A DNA stretch of 64,000 bases from an uncultured Winogradskyella sp. (lineage in GTDB: Bacteria; Bacteroidota; Bacteroidia; Flavobacteriales; Flavobacteriaceae): NCBI RefSeq assembly GCF_947498005.1, contig NZ_CANMIW010000005.1, positions 264,308 through 328,307 of the forward strand, given 5' to 3'. Below, one piece after another: positions 35,967-43,457 of the stretch. The notes under the pieces were generated by a model that saw only the letters and a program-made list of their open reading frames with translations, had not been told where the DNA came from and did not search any database. The stretch's first letter is position 1; each line of letters opens with the position of its first letter. The position numbers and the translations under genes are program-made.

Positions 35967-36332
35967 TTGAAAACTTCGCTTGGTACACACATCACTTGGG
36001 ATGTATACAACTGTAATTCAGATTCTCTATCTTTTATTCCAAAAGTTAAGGAGGTATTAAATGCTATTGTAATGGAGTTGCAACTCTCTAAAGTCAACGA
36101 GTCATTTAAACAGTTCGAGCCAATAGGAGTCACTGGGTTTATATTATTAGAAGAAAGTCACGTTAGTATTCATACATGGCCAGAACATCAATTTGCTGCG
36201 GTAGATATATTTTCTTGTAAGCCATTTAATGCCGAAAAAATTCAGAAGTTATTAATGTCTTCTTTCAGTTCAGATAAAGTCATTATTAAACAGATTGAAA
36301 GGGGAGAAGCTATAGGTGTAATCACAAATTAA
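35967..36332 (+). CDS. speD: S-adenosylmethionine decarboxylase proenzyme
   Basis: 121 residues, short bacterial/archaeal (SpeH) type. The self-cleavage site is E63-S64 in LEESHVSIHTWPE, where S64 becomes the pyruvoyl group. H69 and C84 (DIFSC) match the processing and proton-donor residues of the Thermotoga enzyme. It makes decarboxylated AdoMet, the aminopropyl donor. The start is a TTG (35967) giving MKTSLGTH; no ATG fits. It is convergent with the ATP-grasp operon and close to a membrane spermidine-synthase homologue, so a joint pathway is likely. Confidence 0.92.
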   Translation: MKTSLGTHITWDVYNCNSDSLSFIPKVKEVLNAIVMELQLSKVNESFKQFEPIGVTGFILLEESHVSIHTWPEHQFAAVDIFSCKPFNAEKIQKLLMSSFSSDKVIIKQIERGEAIGVITN

Positions 36333-36344
36333 ACCATTTAACCT

Positions 36345-36743
36345 TTAGCGAATTACACCAAAAGAATTTTCATCTAACCAAACGATCTTCCAGTTTTAGT
36401 TAGTTCTTGAATTATTATCATACAATTCTAAATAGTTTTTATCATTATTGATATGAAAAGTCCCTAATTGGTTCCTTGGACGAATTTCATTTCCACATTT
36501 TCTTATATATCTATTACGTCTATTATAATGCACTAAACTATATGTGCCGTTTTCTTTAAAATGATAAAGTGTGGTTTCTTCATCGCTTTGCGCTCTCGTA
36601 AATATATGTATTCTATCGTCCGAGTCTGAATTAATGTGATCAAACTATCAATAACCAAATATTTCTGATGAGGTCATTTTATCATCTTGACAAAAGCCAA
36701 AAGAGAGCCAAAAAATAAATAATAATAGTATGGCCTGTTTCAT
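36345..36743 (-). pseudogene. Nonsense-interrupted gene for a small exported protein
   Basis: A single 133-codon frame runs ATG (36743) to TAA (36345) with three internal stops: adjacent TGA and TAG at codons 32-33 (36650-36645) and TAA at codon 116 (36398-36396). Between stops the translation is fully protein-like: signal MKQAILLLFIFWLSFGFC, then YHFKENGTYSLVHYNRR and NWKIVWLDENSFGVIR, recalling small lipocalin-like domains. No frameshift is needed. It lies 49 bases after the ATP-grasp gene on the same strand, so it looks like a recently decayed third gene of that operon. Confidence 0.75.
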
Positions 36744-36791
36744 TTCAAAATGAAATGAGGATTTGTGCCAATACTTAAATAAAATGATTCT

Positions 36792-37973
36792 TTAAATTAT
36801 AAAATGTGACATAAATTCACAATCATCCGTAATGATTTGTGACTCTTGCGCTCGTAAGTTAATTGCGGAAGCCTTTGTAGTGAAAAACATACCAATTTGA
36901 TAATAGTATTTTTCCATGTCTTGATTTAAAGGGTAATATTTTTGAAAAATCATATCCTGATTTCCAAAATCGCCTTTAGATTCTTGTCTTGCTTTTGTTG
37001 CTGTCTCTATAGCAATATTTTCACCTAATCTTCCGTAAACCGGCTTTTTAACGTATTCACCCAATCGTGCTTCTTGTTGCAAATAGGTTTCGGCTAAAAT
37101 ATTGTTAGGAAAGTTTTGAGTAATATACGCTAAGAATTTTTTATTCTGCCAAATGGCAGTGAATGGTGGATTTAAAACAACGACTTTGTCATTAATAATT
37201 AATTCAGAAAGCGTTTGCGCCAATTCTGGCTCATCATTAAACATCCAATCCCAAGGTACCATTTTAAAAAGTACATCTATCTCTTCAAACTCACCACCAA
37301 TTTCATAAAATACACCTTCATCTGAAAAAACTACATTCTCAAGATTAGAATATAAGGGTTTAAAACCTGCTTGGTAAGCTATATCGATAATACAATTAAC
37401 GTTTTCTACATCTTCAACATAACCAAATGAGGTTCCTAAAAAAGTTGGGTTGGGTTTATTTAATGTCGCTTTTAAATTAGAAAGCGTCATTTTTATATCG
37501 TCACTGAGCGTATTAAAACTTTGAGGATTGCCTTTTAATTCAGCTAACTGAAGTGGCTGCCACAAAAGTGTTTCTGGGATTGTACTGCATGTATCAGCAT
37601 TGAATTCTATAATTCTGCCGTAATCAGATTTTAATCCGCCATTAATATCAAATCGTCCGTAAAGAAAAGAATGCTTAGATTTATTTTTCCAGCTATGAAT
37701 AATACATTTTTGAAATGATAAAGGAATACCTAAATCACCTAATTTATTATCTGCAATTATTTTGTCTGTTGCACGTTGAAATAAGTAGAAGGCTTCATCA
37801 GAAATACGACGCAATTGCTCTACCTCAGAACGGTAAATACCAAGTAATTCTTGAGAAAAATAATCTTCCCCTAAAAACCAATGTAAACGATTAGGTGTGT
37901 GTTTCTTTTTAAGGCGTTTAATTTCCTTAAACCGACTATCCTCCAAATGATCTAAACGACTTTCCACTGCCAT
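36792..37973 (-). CDS. Glutathionylspermidine synthase-like ATP-grasp ligase
   Basis: 393 residues from the ATG at 37973. The ATP-grasp amidoligase family core is visible: YGRFDINGG...RIIEFNADTCSTIPET, GYVEDVENVNCIIDIAYQAGFKP, FKMVPWDWMF, NPPFTAIWQNKKFL, YVKKPVYGRLGENIAI, IFQKYYPL and a terminal IITDDCEFMSHFI. There is no N-terminal amidase domain, so it is the YgiC/YjfC type and not a full Gsp synthetase/amidase. It forms an amide bond, probably between a carboxylate and a polyamine. REGxN of the family is here GRLGEN. Its start overlaps the lipoprotein gene upstream by 38 bases. Confidence 0.88.
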   Translation of the reverse strand: MAVESRLDHLEDSRFKEIKRLKKKHTPNRLHWFLGEDYFSQELLGIYRSEVEQLRRISDEAFYLFQRATDKIIADNKLGDLGIPLSFQKCIIHSWKNKSKHSFLYGRFDINGGLKSDYGRIIEFNADTCSTIPETLLWQPLQLAELKGNPQSFNTLSDDIKMTLSNLKATLNKPNPTFLGTSFGYVEDVENVNCIIDIAYQAGFKPLYSNLENVVFSDEGVFYEIGGEFEEIDVLFKMVPWDWMFNDEPELAQTLSELIINDKVVVLNPPFTAIWQNKKFLAYITQNFPNNILAETYLQQEARLGEYVKKPVYGRLGENIAIETATKARQESKGDFGNQDMIFQKYYPLNQDMEKYYYQIGMFFTTKASAINLRAQESQIITDDCEFMSHFII

Positions 37974-38496
37974 AACCTTTTGATGATGAACCAGGAACAC
38001 TCACACGACGTGACGTCGCAGAACTCTTTAAATCATTTTTTAAACCTGTAGACTTGTTGTAAGCTGACGCATTTTTGTAATTACCTTGCTTAGGTGTAAC
38101 ATTACCCATGTTTCTGTTAAAATAAGAAGCAGCTAAAGAGTAGTATAAGATACTTCTAAGACCAGAGTGACGGTAAGACGAAGATTCGTCATTTTTTAGT
38201 TTTCTTAAAGATAAAGTATCTACTGTACCTTCCAAAGTGTGAACAATAGCAATAGACTTTTCTTTCTCGTCTATAATACGCTCATCAAGAATTTTATAAT
38301 CATTTCCAGGTTCAACTTCTTCAACTTCAGTAATTACACCTTTAGTAGATTCGTAAATCGTTTCTTCTTGTGCATCTTTAATTCTTGGGCTCCCGTCTTC
38401 TTCCCCACAACTTTGCAGAGTTAAAGCAGCAGTTACCGCAGCTATTAAAGTTATTTTTTTAGTTAAAGCAAGACCTGTTATAAAATTTTTCTTCAT
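37936..38496 (-). CDS. Lipoprotein with Gly/Ser-rich C-terminus, YgiB/UPF0323-like position
   Basis: 186 residues. Lipoprotein signal ending LTLQSC (C30); the ATG at 38496 is preferred because the alternative at 38520 falls in the promoter element. The middle region is acidic; the last 50 residues are basic and Ser/Gly-rich, ending KGYGSGKSFRSFGG. Escherichia coli ygiB, upstream of the ATP-grasp gene ygiC, also encodes a lipoprotein with a Gly/Ser-rich tail, so the two operons are alike in plan; direct homology is not shown. It overlaps the ATP-grasp gene by 38 bases. It may be that enzyme's substrate (inference). Confidence 0.68.
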   Translation of the reverse strand: MKKNFITGLALTKKITLIAAVTAALTLQSCGEEDGSPRIKDAQEETIYESTKGVITEVEEVEPGNDYKILDERIIDEKEKSIAIVHTLEGTVDTLSLRKLKNDESSSYRHSGLRSILYYSLAASYFNRNMGNVTPKQGNYKNASAYNKSTGLKNDLKSSATSRRVSVPGSSSKGYGSGKSFRSFGG

Positions 38497-38517
38497 CTTT
38501 GAGCAGTTATTATACAC

Positions 38518-38525
38518 CAAACATA
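38518..38525 (-). promoter_or_regulatory. -7 promoter element (TATGTTTG) in a 40-base divergent gap
   Basis: TAnnTTTG match on the minus strand, 21 bases before the lipoprotein ATG at 38496. The whole gap to the divergent spermidine-synthase-like gene is only 40 bases, so control of the two directions must overlap. Confidence 0.45.
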
Positions 38526-38536
38526 GTCAAATTTTT

Positions 38537-40063
38537 ATGAAAAAAAAAGCCATAATTCCTTTTGCTGTATTTATTGCAGGATTATGTTCTATAATCTATG
38601 AATTATTAATTAGTACAACTGCTACGTATTTTTTAGGTGATGGCGTTAGACAGTTTTCGATAATTATAGGTGTTTACCTTTTTTCAATGGGAATTGGTGC
38701 GTTTTTAACTAAATTTCTCAAGCATAAACCACTCATTTTTTTTATTAATGTAGAATACCTCCTAGGATTTATAGGTGGAATTTCGGTTCCGTTGCTTTAC
38801 ATGCTTTTTGTTTATGTATCTCCTACAGTTTTACAAATAAGTTGCTTGGCTATCATTTTTATAATTGGGTTGTTAACAGGTATGGAAGTACCATTGCTAA
38901 CATTTGCATTAGAGGATAGTAATATAAAGAATAACTTGTCCAATATTTTGTCACTAGATTATATAGGCGGTTTAATAGCTACTCTTATTTTTCCGTTCAT
39001 TATTCTCCCTTTTGTTGGGTTATATTATTCCTCGTTAATCTTTGGGATAGTTAATATTTTATTAGGCATCGTTTTGAATTATACAATTCTAAAAGATAAA
39101 AAACGCAATAGTATTTACGGATTTCTTGTGATTGCAGTTTTATTGGTATTGGTCATATTTGGAGGACGATTCTTAGAGGTTTGGGACCAGAAAATTTATA
39201 AAAGACCTATTGTTTTAAATGAACAGACCCCTTACCAAAAAATTGTTATGACTAAAAATAGTGATGATGTCAGGCTTTACTTAAACCGCGTGATTCAGTT
39301 TGCATCTTCTGATGAGTATCGTTATCACGAATCCTTAGTCCATGTGCCATTGGCAATGCATAATAATCCTAAGCGTGTTTTAATTTTAGGAGGTGGCGAA
39401 AATTTAGCAAGCAGAGAAGTGCTAAAAAATAAAAAAGTACAACAAATTGATGTTGTTGATATTGATAGTACAATGTTTTATTTGGCAAAAGAGAATCAAT
39501 ATTTAAAAGAAATAAACGAAAATGCAGCATTAAATGAAAAAGTAAATCTTATTGCTCAAGATGCTTTTACGTTTTTGTTTAATAATGATGAGAGATACGA
39601 TATTATAATCGCAGATTTACCAGATCCTACCAATCAAGCAATTGCTAGACTATACAGTAAGCAATTTTTTTTAATGGCGAAAAGAAATCTGAAAAGGGAT
39701 GGTGTATTTGTAACACAGGCAGGAGAGATATACTTTTCTAACACCGTTTTTAGTTGTATTAATAATACTTTAAAATCTGTTTTTGAAACCGTAGAGCCTT
39801 ACCATACTTATATTCCATCATTTGGAGATTGGGGATTTATTATTGCTAAAAATAGTAATAATACAAATAGTTTAAGTCCAAATGCGTTACCAAAAGACTT
39901 GAAATTTTTAAATCCAAACCAAGTTGAGCAAACTTTTGTCTTCCCTTTAGATATTAAAATCGCAGATACAAAGCTAAATACTTTAGACAACCCAATAATA
40001 CTAAATTACTTTTTGGATGATTGGGGAAAATGGAAAGCTGATTTTCAAACTGGGACTAAGTAA
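38537..40063 (+). CDS. Membrane-anchored spermidine synthase-like protein
   Basis: 508 residues. About seven membrane helices in residues 1-220, then a polyamine aminopropyltransferase (SpeE-like) domain (about residues 225-470). Seen: YQKIVMTKN, LYLNRVIQFASSDEYRYHESLVH, glycine loop GGGEN at 285-289 (GGGDG in SpeE), VVDID, and catalytic Asp pair D360/D363 in DLPDP. The GPGE segment that follows DSTDP in soluble enzymes is absent (TNQA). It should bind decarboxylated AdoMet from SpeD, but the amine acceptor is uncertain and may be at the membrane. Divergent from the lipoprotein/ATP-grasp operon. Confidence 0.88.
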   Translation: MKKKAIIPFAVFIAGLCSIIYELLISTTATYFLGDGVRQFSIIIGVYLFSMGIGAFLTKFLKHKPLIFFINVEYLLGFIGGISVPLLYMLFVYVSPTVLQISCLAIIFIIGLLTGMEVPLLTFALEDSNIKNNLSNILSLDYIGGLIATLIFPFIILPFVGLYYSSLIFGIVNILLGIVLNYTILKDKKRNSIYGFLVIAVLLVLVIFGGRFLEVWDQKIYKRPIVLNEQTPYQKIVMTKNSDDVRLYLNRVIQFASSDEYRYHESLVHVPLAMHNNPKRVLILGGGENLASREVLKNKKVQQIDVVDIDSTMFYLAKENQYLKEINENAALNEKVNLIAQDAFTFLFNNDERYDIIIADLPDPTNQAIARLYSKQFFLMAKRNLKRDGVFVTQAGEIYFSNTVFSCINNTLKSVFETVEPYHTYIPSFGDWGFIIAKNSNNTNSLSPNALPKDLKFLNPNQVEQTFVFPLDIKIADTKLNTLDNPIILNYFLDDWGKWKADFQTGTK

Positions 40064-40093
40064 GGCATTGAACAATTATTATTTTGAATCCTA

Positions 40094-40142
40094 ATTGTCA
40101 TTTCGACAGAGAGAGGAACGAACGACGAGAAATCTCATAATT
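40094..40142. repeat. Dispersed GTCATTTCGA...GAGAAATCTC intergenic element
   Basis: The segment with TGTCATTTCGACAGA, a purine-rich centre and GACGAGAAATCTCAT resembles a short dispersed intergenic repeat that I know from many Flavobacteriia and other Bacteroidota (GTCATTTCGA ... GAGAAATCT). Only one copy is in this window, so its repeated nature cannot be shown here. Confidence 0.55.
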
Positions 40143-40204
40143 AAATCAGAATTCATATATAGAAAACGAATTATTAAACTTGAACGATTAATTAAAATTA
40201 TAAC

Positions 40205-40242
40205 AACAAAAAAAAAAGGACAAGCAAAGCTTATCCTTTCTT
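40205..40242 (-). terminator. Intrinsic terminator of the sigma-factor operon
   Basis: On the minus strand GGATAAGC pairs with GCTTGTCC (one G-U pair) with extending A-T pairs (40229-40239 with 40215-40225), then about 10 T. It lies 19 bases after the GIN-domain gene. Confidence 0.8.
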
Positions 40243-40260
40243 TTGTTTATTTATAACAGT

Positions 40261-40986
40261 TTAATTGCTCACGCTACCAGAACCCGTAATTTTAGTGTCT
40301 TTATTTGTTGGATTACCTGAGTAATTAACATCACCAGAACCTGTGATTCTAACTACCAATTCGCCATCGCAAACGACATCAGCACTACCAGATCCTGTTA
40401 TTTTAGCTGTAACATTAGTACTATCTAAATCATCGCCTTCAAAATCTCCCGAACCAGCTACTTTTACAATTAAATCTGTTGTGTTTCCTTCTAATTTAAT
40501 ATCGCCAGAACCAGCGATACTACTTTCGGTTATTTTAGAATCTATACTTAATTCAATGTCTCCTGAACCAGCTAAAGAAACTTTTAATTTATCTGCTTCT
40601 ATCGTTCCCGAATTTTTTACATCTCCCGAACCTGCAAGTGACACAGAATTAATAGATTTGTAAGGTATAGTTACGACAATAGTAGAACTTGGCTTTAAAT
40701 TATAACCATCTTTGACACGTACAGAAAGTGTGTTGTTTTTAACTTCTACCAAGATATATTCCATAAGGTTGTCATCGCCTTTAACAGTAATGTTACCTTC
40801 TTTTCCTGGTACTAAATTAAAGTCCATTGATCCTGCTGTTTTAACACCATCATAAGATGTTGTAGAAAAGGTTTCTGTGGTAATATTGCCATTACCCTTA
40901 ATTTTTTTCCATTTTCCCCATTGTGCATGAGATAAACTTGTACTTAATAAAATGGCAAGAACTGTGATTGATTGTAATAGTTTCAT
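40261..40986 (-). CDS. Head GIN-domain (DUF2807) exported protein
   Basis: 241 residues. Signal peptide MKLLQSITVLAILLSTSLSHA, then a DUF2807 region built of seven short repeats of about 20 residues, each with a GSGD or GSGS turn (SLAGSGDVK, SLAGSGDIE, SIAGSGDIK, KVAGSGDFE, KITGSGSAD, RITGSGDVN, KITGSGSVS), a right-handed beta-helix layout. Such proteins are exported to the periplasm or surface; their role is unknown. Last gene of the ECF sigma operon, 50 bases after the preceding gene. Confidence 0.85.
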   Translation of the reverse strand: MKLLQSITVLAILLSTSLSHAQWGKWKKIKGNGNITTETFSTTSYDGVKTAGSMDFNLVPGKEGNITVKGDDNLMEYILVEVKNNTLSVRVKDGYNLKPSSTIVVTIPYKSINSVSLAGSGDVKNSGTIEADKLKVSLAGSGDIELSIDSKITESSIAGSGDIKLEGNTTDLIVKVAGSGDFEGDDLDSTNVTAKITGSGSADVVCDGELVVRITGSGDVNYSGNPTNKDTKITGSGSVSN

Positions 40987-41036
40987 AATAGTTAATGTTT
41001 TATTGATTTATAATTGATTGATGTCTTTAATTAAAT

Positions 41037-42125
41037 TTAATTCTTCTTAAAAGTTACACTTCCATATTCAGAATTTATTTTAATCAAGTTACCAGAATCT
41101 TTAGAGCCATGGTAACCGCTGTACTTTTTTTCGGTGTGATCAATTTCTTTATTGGTAAAATTAAAACTATCAGATTCTCGCAAGGATGCAAACTCTAAGT
41201 CTATATCGAAGTTGAAATTATAATTAGCGTCATGGCCAATTGTAATACCAGTAAAATCTGCTGTAATATCTATATCGCCAGCTTTAGATGCCATTCGGTC
41301 TATTTTTAACGAACCATAATTAGCGTTTAGTCTTACGTTCTTGTACACATTGCCTAGTCGCAGAGTGAGATAATCACCTTTGCCCTCAAAATTATTAACA
41401 TTATCTACTTTTAAAGATCCATAATCACAGTTGTACTCTACATGCTCTGCAACTTCCACAATAGATTTTGTATAGTCTGCTTTTATCATTAAATCTTTAG
41501 TTTTTGCAACGGTAAAGCCACTATAATCCGCTATTATCTCGCCACTTTTTATGTATTCAAAATAACAATTAGAACTATAATCAAAACGGATTTCGTTATT
41601 GTCTGCCATTAATTCTTTAGTGGTAATTTTACCATAATCACAACTTAATTTTGCGACGCCATTTAATCGGTCTAAGTTAATGGATCCGTAATCTTGTGAT
41701 AAGTCTACATTTCCAGAAATAGGCATTTTAATGACATAATTAACTTCAATCTGAAGATTCATGTTTTTTCCCCAATTCCACCAGCTACTTTTGTTTTTAC
41801 TAATGTGTGTGATGGCCGAAACCAAATCATTTGTAGATGAGAAATCTATATTAATACCTTCAATTTTTTCTTCAACCTTATCGGCATTATTACCTGTAAC
41901 TTTAATAAGGATATCAAAATCAATACGATTTTCTTCCCAGGTAATTACATCTACACTTCCAAAGCTATTATCTACTTTTAGTGTGGCATTAGATGAGACA
42001 TTAAACGTCTTTTTTATGCTGCGTTCTTTTGAAGATTTCTTGAGGTCTTCGCCAGAATTTGCGAATACAATACTCGGTAAGAGTAAAAGTAAAAAGGCAA
42101 TTTTATAATGTATTTTTAGGTTCAT
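41037..42125 (-). CDS. Exported beta-helix-like repeat protein (DUF4097-like)
   Basis: 362 residues. Signal peptide MNLKIHYKIAFLLLLLPSIVFA, then KTFNVSSNATLKVDNSFGSVDVITWEENRIDF, typical of adhesin-like DUF4097 proteins. Repeated DYGS/DYSS/DYTK turns about every 20 residues indicate a beta-helix. It overlaps the probable anti-sigma gene by 23 bases. It is likely an envelope protein under control of the adjacent sigma factor. Confidence 0.75.
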   Translation of the reverse strand: MNLKIHYKIAFLLLLLPSIVFANSGEDLKKSSKERSIKKTFNVSSNATLKVDNSFGSVDVITWEENRIDFDILIKVTGNNADKVEEKIEGINIDFSSTNDLVSAITHISKNKSSWWNWGKNMNLQIEVNYVIKMPISGNVDLSQDYGSINLDRLNGVAKLSCDYGKITTKELMADNNEIRFDYSSNCYFEYIKSGEIIADYSGFTVAKTKDLMIKADYTKSIVEVAEHVEYNCDYGSLKVDNVNNFEGKGDYLTLRLGNVYKNVRLNANYGSLKIDRMASKAGDIDITADFTGITIGHDANYNFNFDIDLEFASLRESDSFNFTNKEIDHTEKKYSGYHGSKDSGNLIKINSEYGSVTFKKN

Positions 42126-42666
42126 TTGTATTTGTTTTAAGTTCTTTAATTACTTCAATCTGTTCTAATACAGTATTTAAAATATCTATTCGGTTTTGAA
42201 AATTTGAAATCATCGCATATATAACACGTTGGTTTTTTCCACTTTCGGTTAAATCTGTTTTTAATTTTTGATAATCGTTCTCTAAAAGTTTAATTTGCGC
42301 TAAAGCATCACTAATAATCTGCTCCGTTAAAGGTGAGCGTTCTTCGTTTAGTTTTTTTAATTCGTTTTCAATTGTTACTGTAAAGAAGTCTTGTGTTTCA
42401 GACATTTCAGGTGATACACTTGCTAAATCTAAATCTTCAGAATCATTTTGTAACGTTGTAAAAAGACCTAAACATATTATTATAGAAGCTGCAATGGCTA
42501 AAAAAGGTTTCCAGTTAAAACCAGATGATTTTTTAACTTCTATTGAAGCTATATCGTTAGATTTCAATTTATCTAAAAATCGTTGTTCATGATTGGTTTG
42601 TGGGGTTTCAATATCAAATTGACCCTTCAAATTATCAAATAAACTATCTAAATTATCTTTTTCCAT
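42103..42666 (-). CDS. Probable membrane anti-sigma factor
   Basis: 187 residues with a cytosolic N-terminus (NHEQRFLDKLKSNDI), a single membrane helix (about residues 51-67, FLAIAASIIICLGLF) and a periplasmic coiled-coil tail (EKKLNEERSPLTEQII... region). One-helix topology and location 7 bases after an ECF sigma gene suggest that it holds the sigma factor at the membrane. No zinc-binding HxxxCxxC anti-sigma motif is present, so the assignment rests on context. Confidence 0.6.
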   Translation of the reverse strand: MEKDNLDSLFDNLKGQFDIETPQTNHEQRFLDKLKSNDIASIEVKKSSGFNWKPFLAIAASIIICLGLFTTLQNDSEDLDLASVSPEMSETQDFFTVTIENELKKLNEERSPLTEQIISDALAQIKLLENDYQKLKTDLTESGKNQRVIYAMISNFQNRIDILNTVLEQIEVIKELKTNTNEPKNTL

Positions 42667-42673
42667 AATTAAA

Positions 42674-43228
42674 TTAAGATGCTTTTAGTACTAATTTTTT
42701 TCTCAAACTTTCTTTTGCTCTCGATATTAAAGTTCTGCAATTGGCATAAGAGATGTTCATAATCTCGCAGATTTCCTCGTAATCGTAACCTTCTATTAAA
42801 TGTAGTGTTAGGCTTAAACTGTAATTGGGTTTTAAAGTTTTCATAACGTCTAAAATTTGTTTTACTTTCTCATTATTCTGGTCTGGTTCAACAATGCCGT
42901 CGTTATCTTCTACTTTATAAATCACAGCGTCTAAAGGCACTTCATTTTGTCTTACTTTTTTATTGTAATAGCCAATACTATTGTTTATTACAATACGTTT
43001 TAACCATGCACCAAACATGTTAGTGTCTTCTAAGGACTTCAATTTTGTAAAAGCGGTTAAAAACGACTCTTGCATAATGTCCTCAGCTTTAAAAGAATCT
43101 TTTACAATTCTTATGGCTGTGTTATACATCGCTTTGTTATATCTGTTGTAAATTTCCAACTGTGCACGTTGGTTACCAGATTGACAAAGGATTAATAACT
43201 GTTCGATATTTTGATTGGTTGATGTCAA
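42674..43228 (-). CDS. ECF RNA polymerase sigma factor
   Basis: 184 residues. Region 2 at about 15-90 (YNRYNKAMYNTAIRIVKDSFKAEDIMQESFLTAFTKL) and region 4 at about 115-178 (LHLIEGYDYEEICEIMNISYANCRTLISRAKESLRKKL, a helix-turn-helix). Group ECF sigma-70, first gene of a four-gene unit (sigma, anti-sigma, two envelope beta-helix proteins). No exact -7 consensus of the housekeeping promoter was found upstream, in keeping with possible self-regulation, but the promoter is not identified. Confidence 0.9.
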   Translation of the reverse strand: MTSTNQNIEQLLILCQSGNQRAQLEIYNRYNKAMYNTAIRIVKDSFKAEDIMQESFLTAFTKLKSLEDTNMFGAWLKRIVINNSIGYYNKKVRQNEVPLDAVIYKVEDNDGIVEPDQNNEKVKQILDVMKTLKPNYSLSLTLHLIEGYDYEEICEIMNISYANCRTLISRAKESLRKKLVLKAS

Positions 43229-43417
43229 AAAACAATTGCTTTTACTTATAGATGACGTCTTTTTTGAAGTGTTACAGTTTTAATGAAAAAAAAATTAAAC
43301 TGTGATAAAGGTAATGGCATAACAATTGGAATTACTATAGTGTGAATAACTTTGAATATCTTATAAGTAATTGATATTCAGTATAAAGTTAAATTTTAAT
43401 ACATTTAAAATAATGTT

Positions 43418-43442
43418 ATTCTGTTTGGTTTTATGACAGAAT
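43418..43442. promoter_or_regulatory. Inverted repeat upstream of lon
   Basis: ATTCTGT (43418-43424) and ACAGAAT (43436-43442) form a perfect 7-base inverted repeat with an 11-base spacer, ending 15 bases before the lon ATG. It is placed like an operator. No regulator is known to me for it. Confidence 0.35.
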
Positions 43443-43457
43443 GACCATAATATATAT

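Noticed and set aside
40343..40663. Plus-strand Ser/Pro-rich repeat ORF
   Set aside because: Antisense of the GSGD repeats of the GIN-domain protein.
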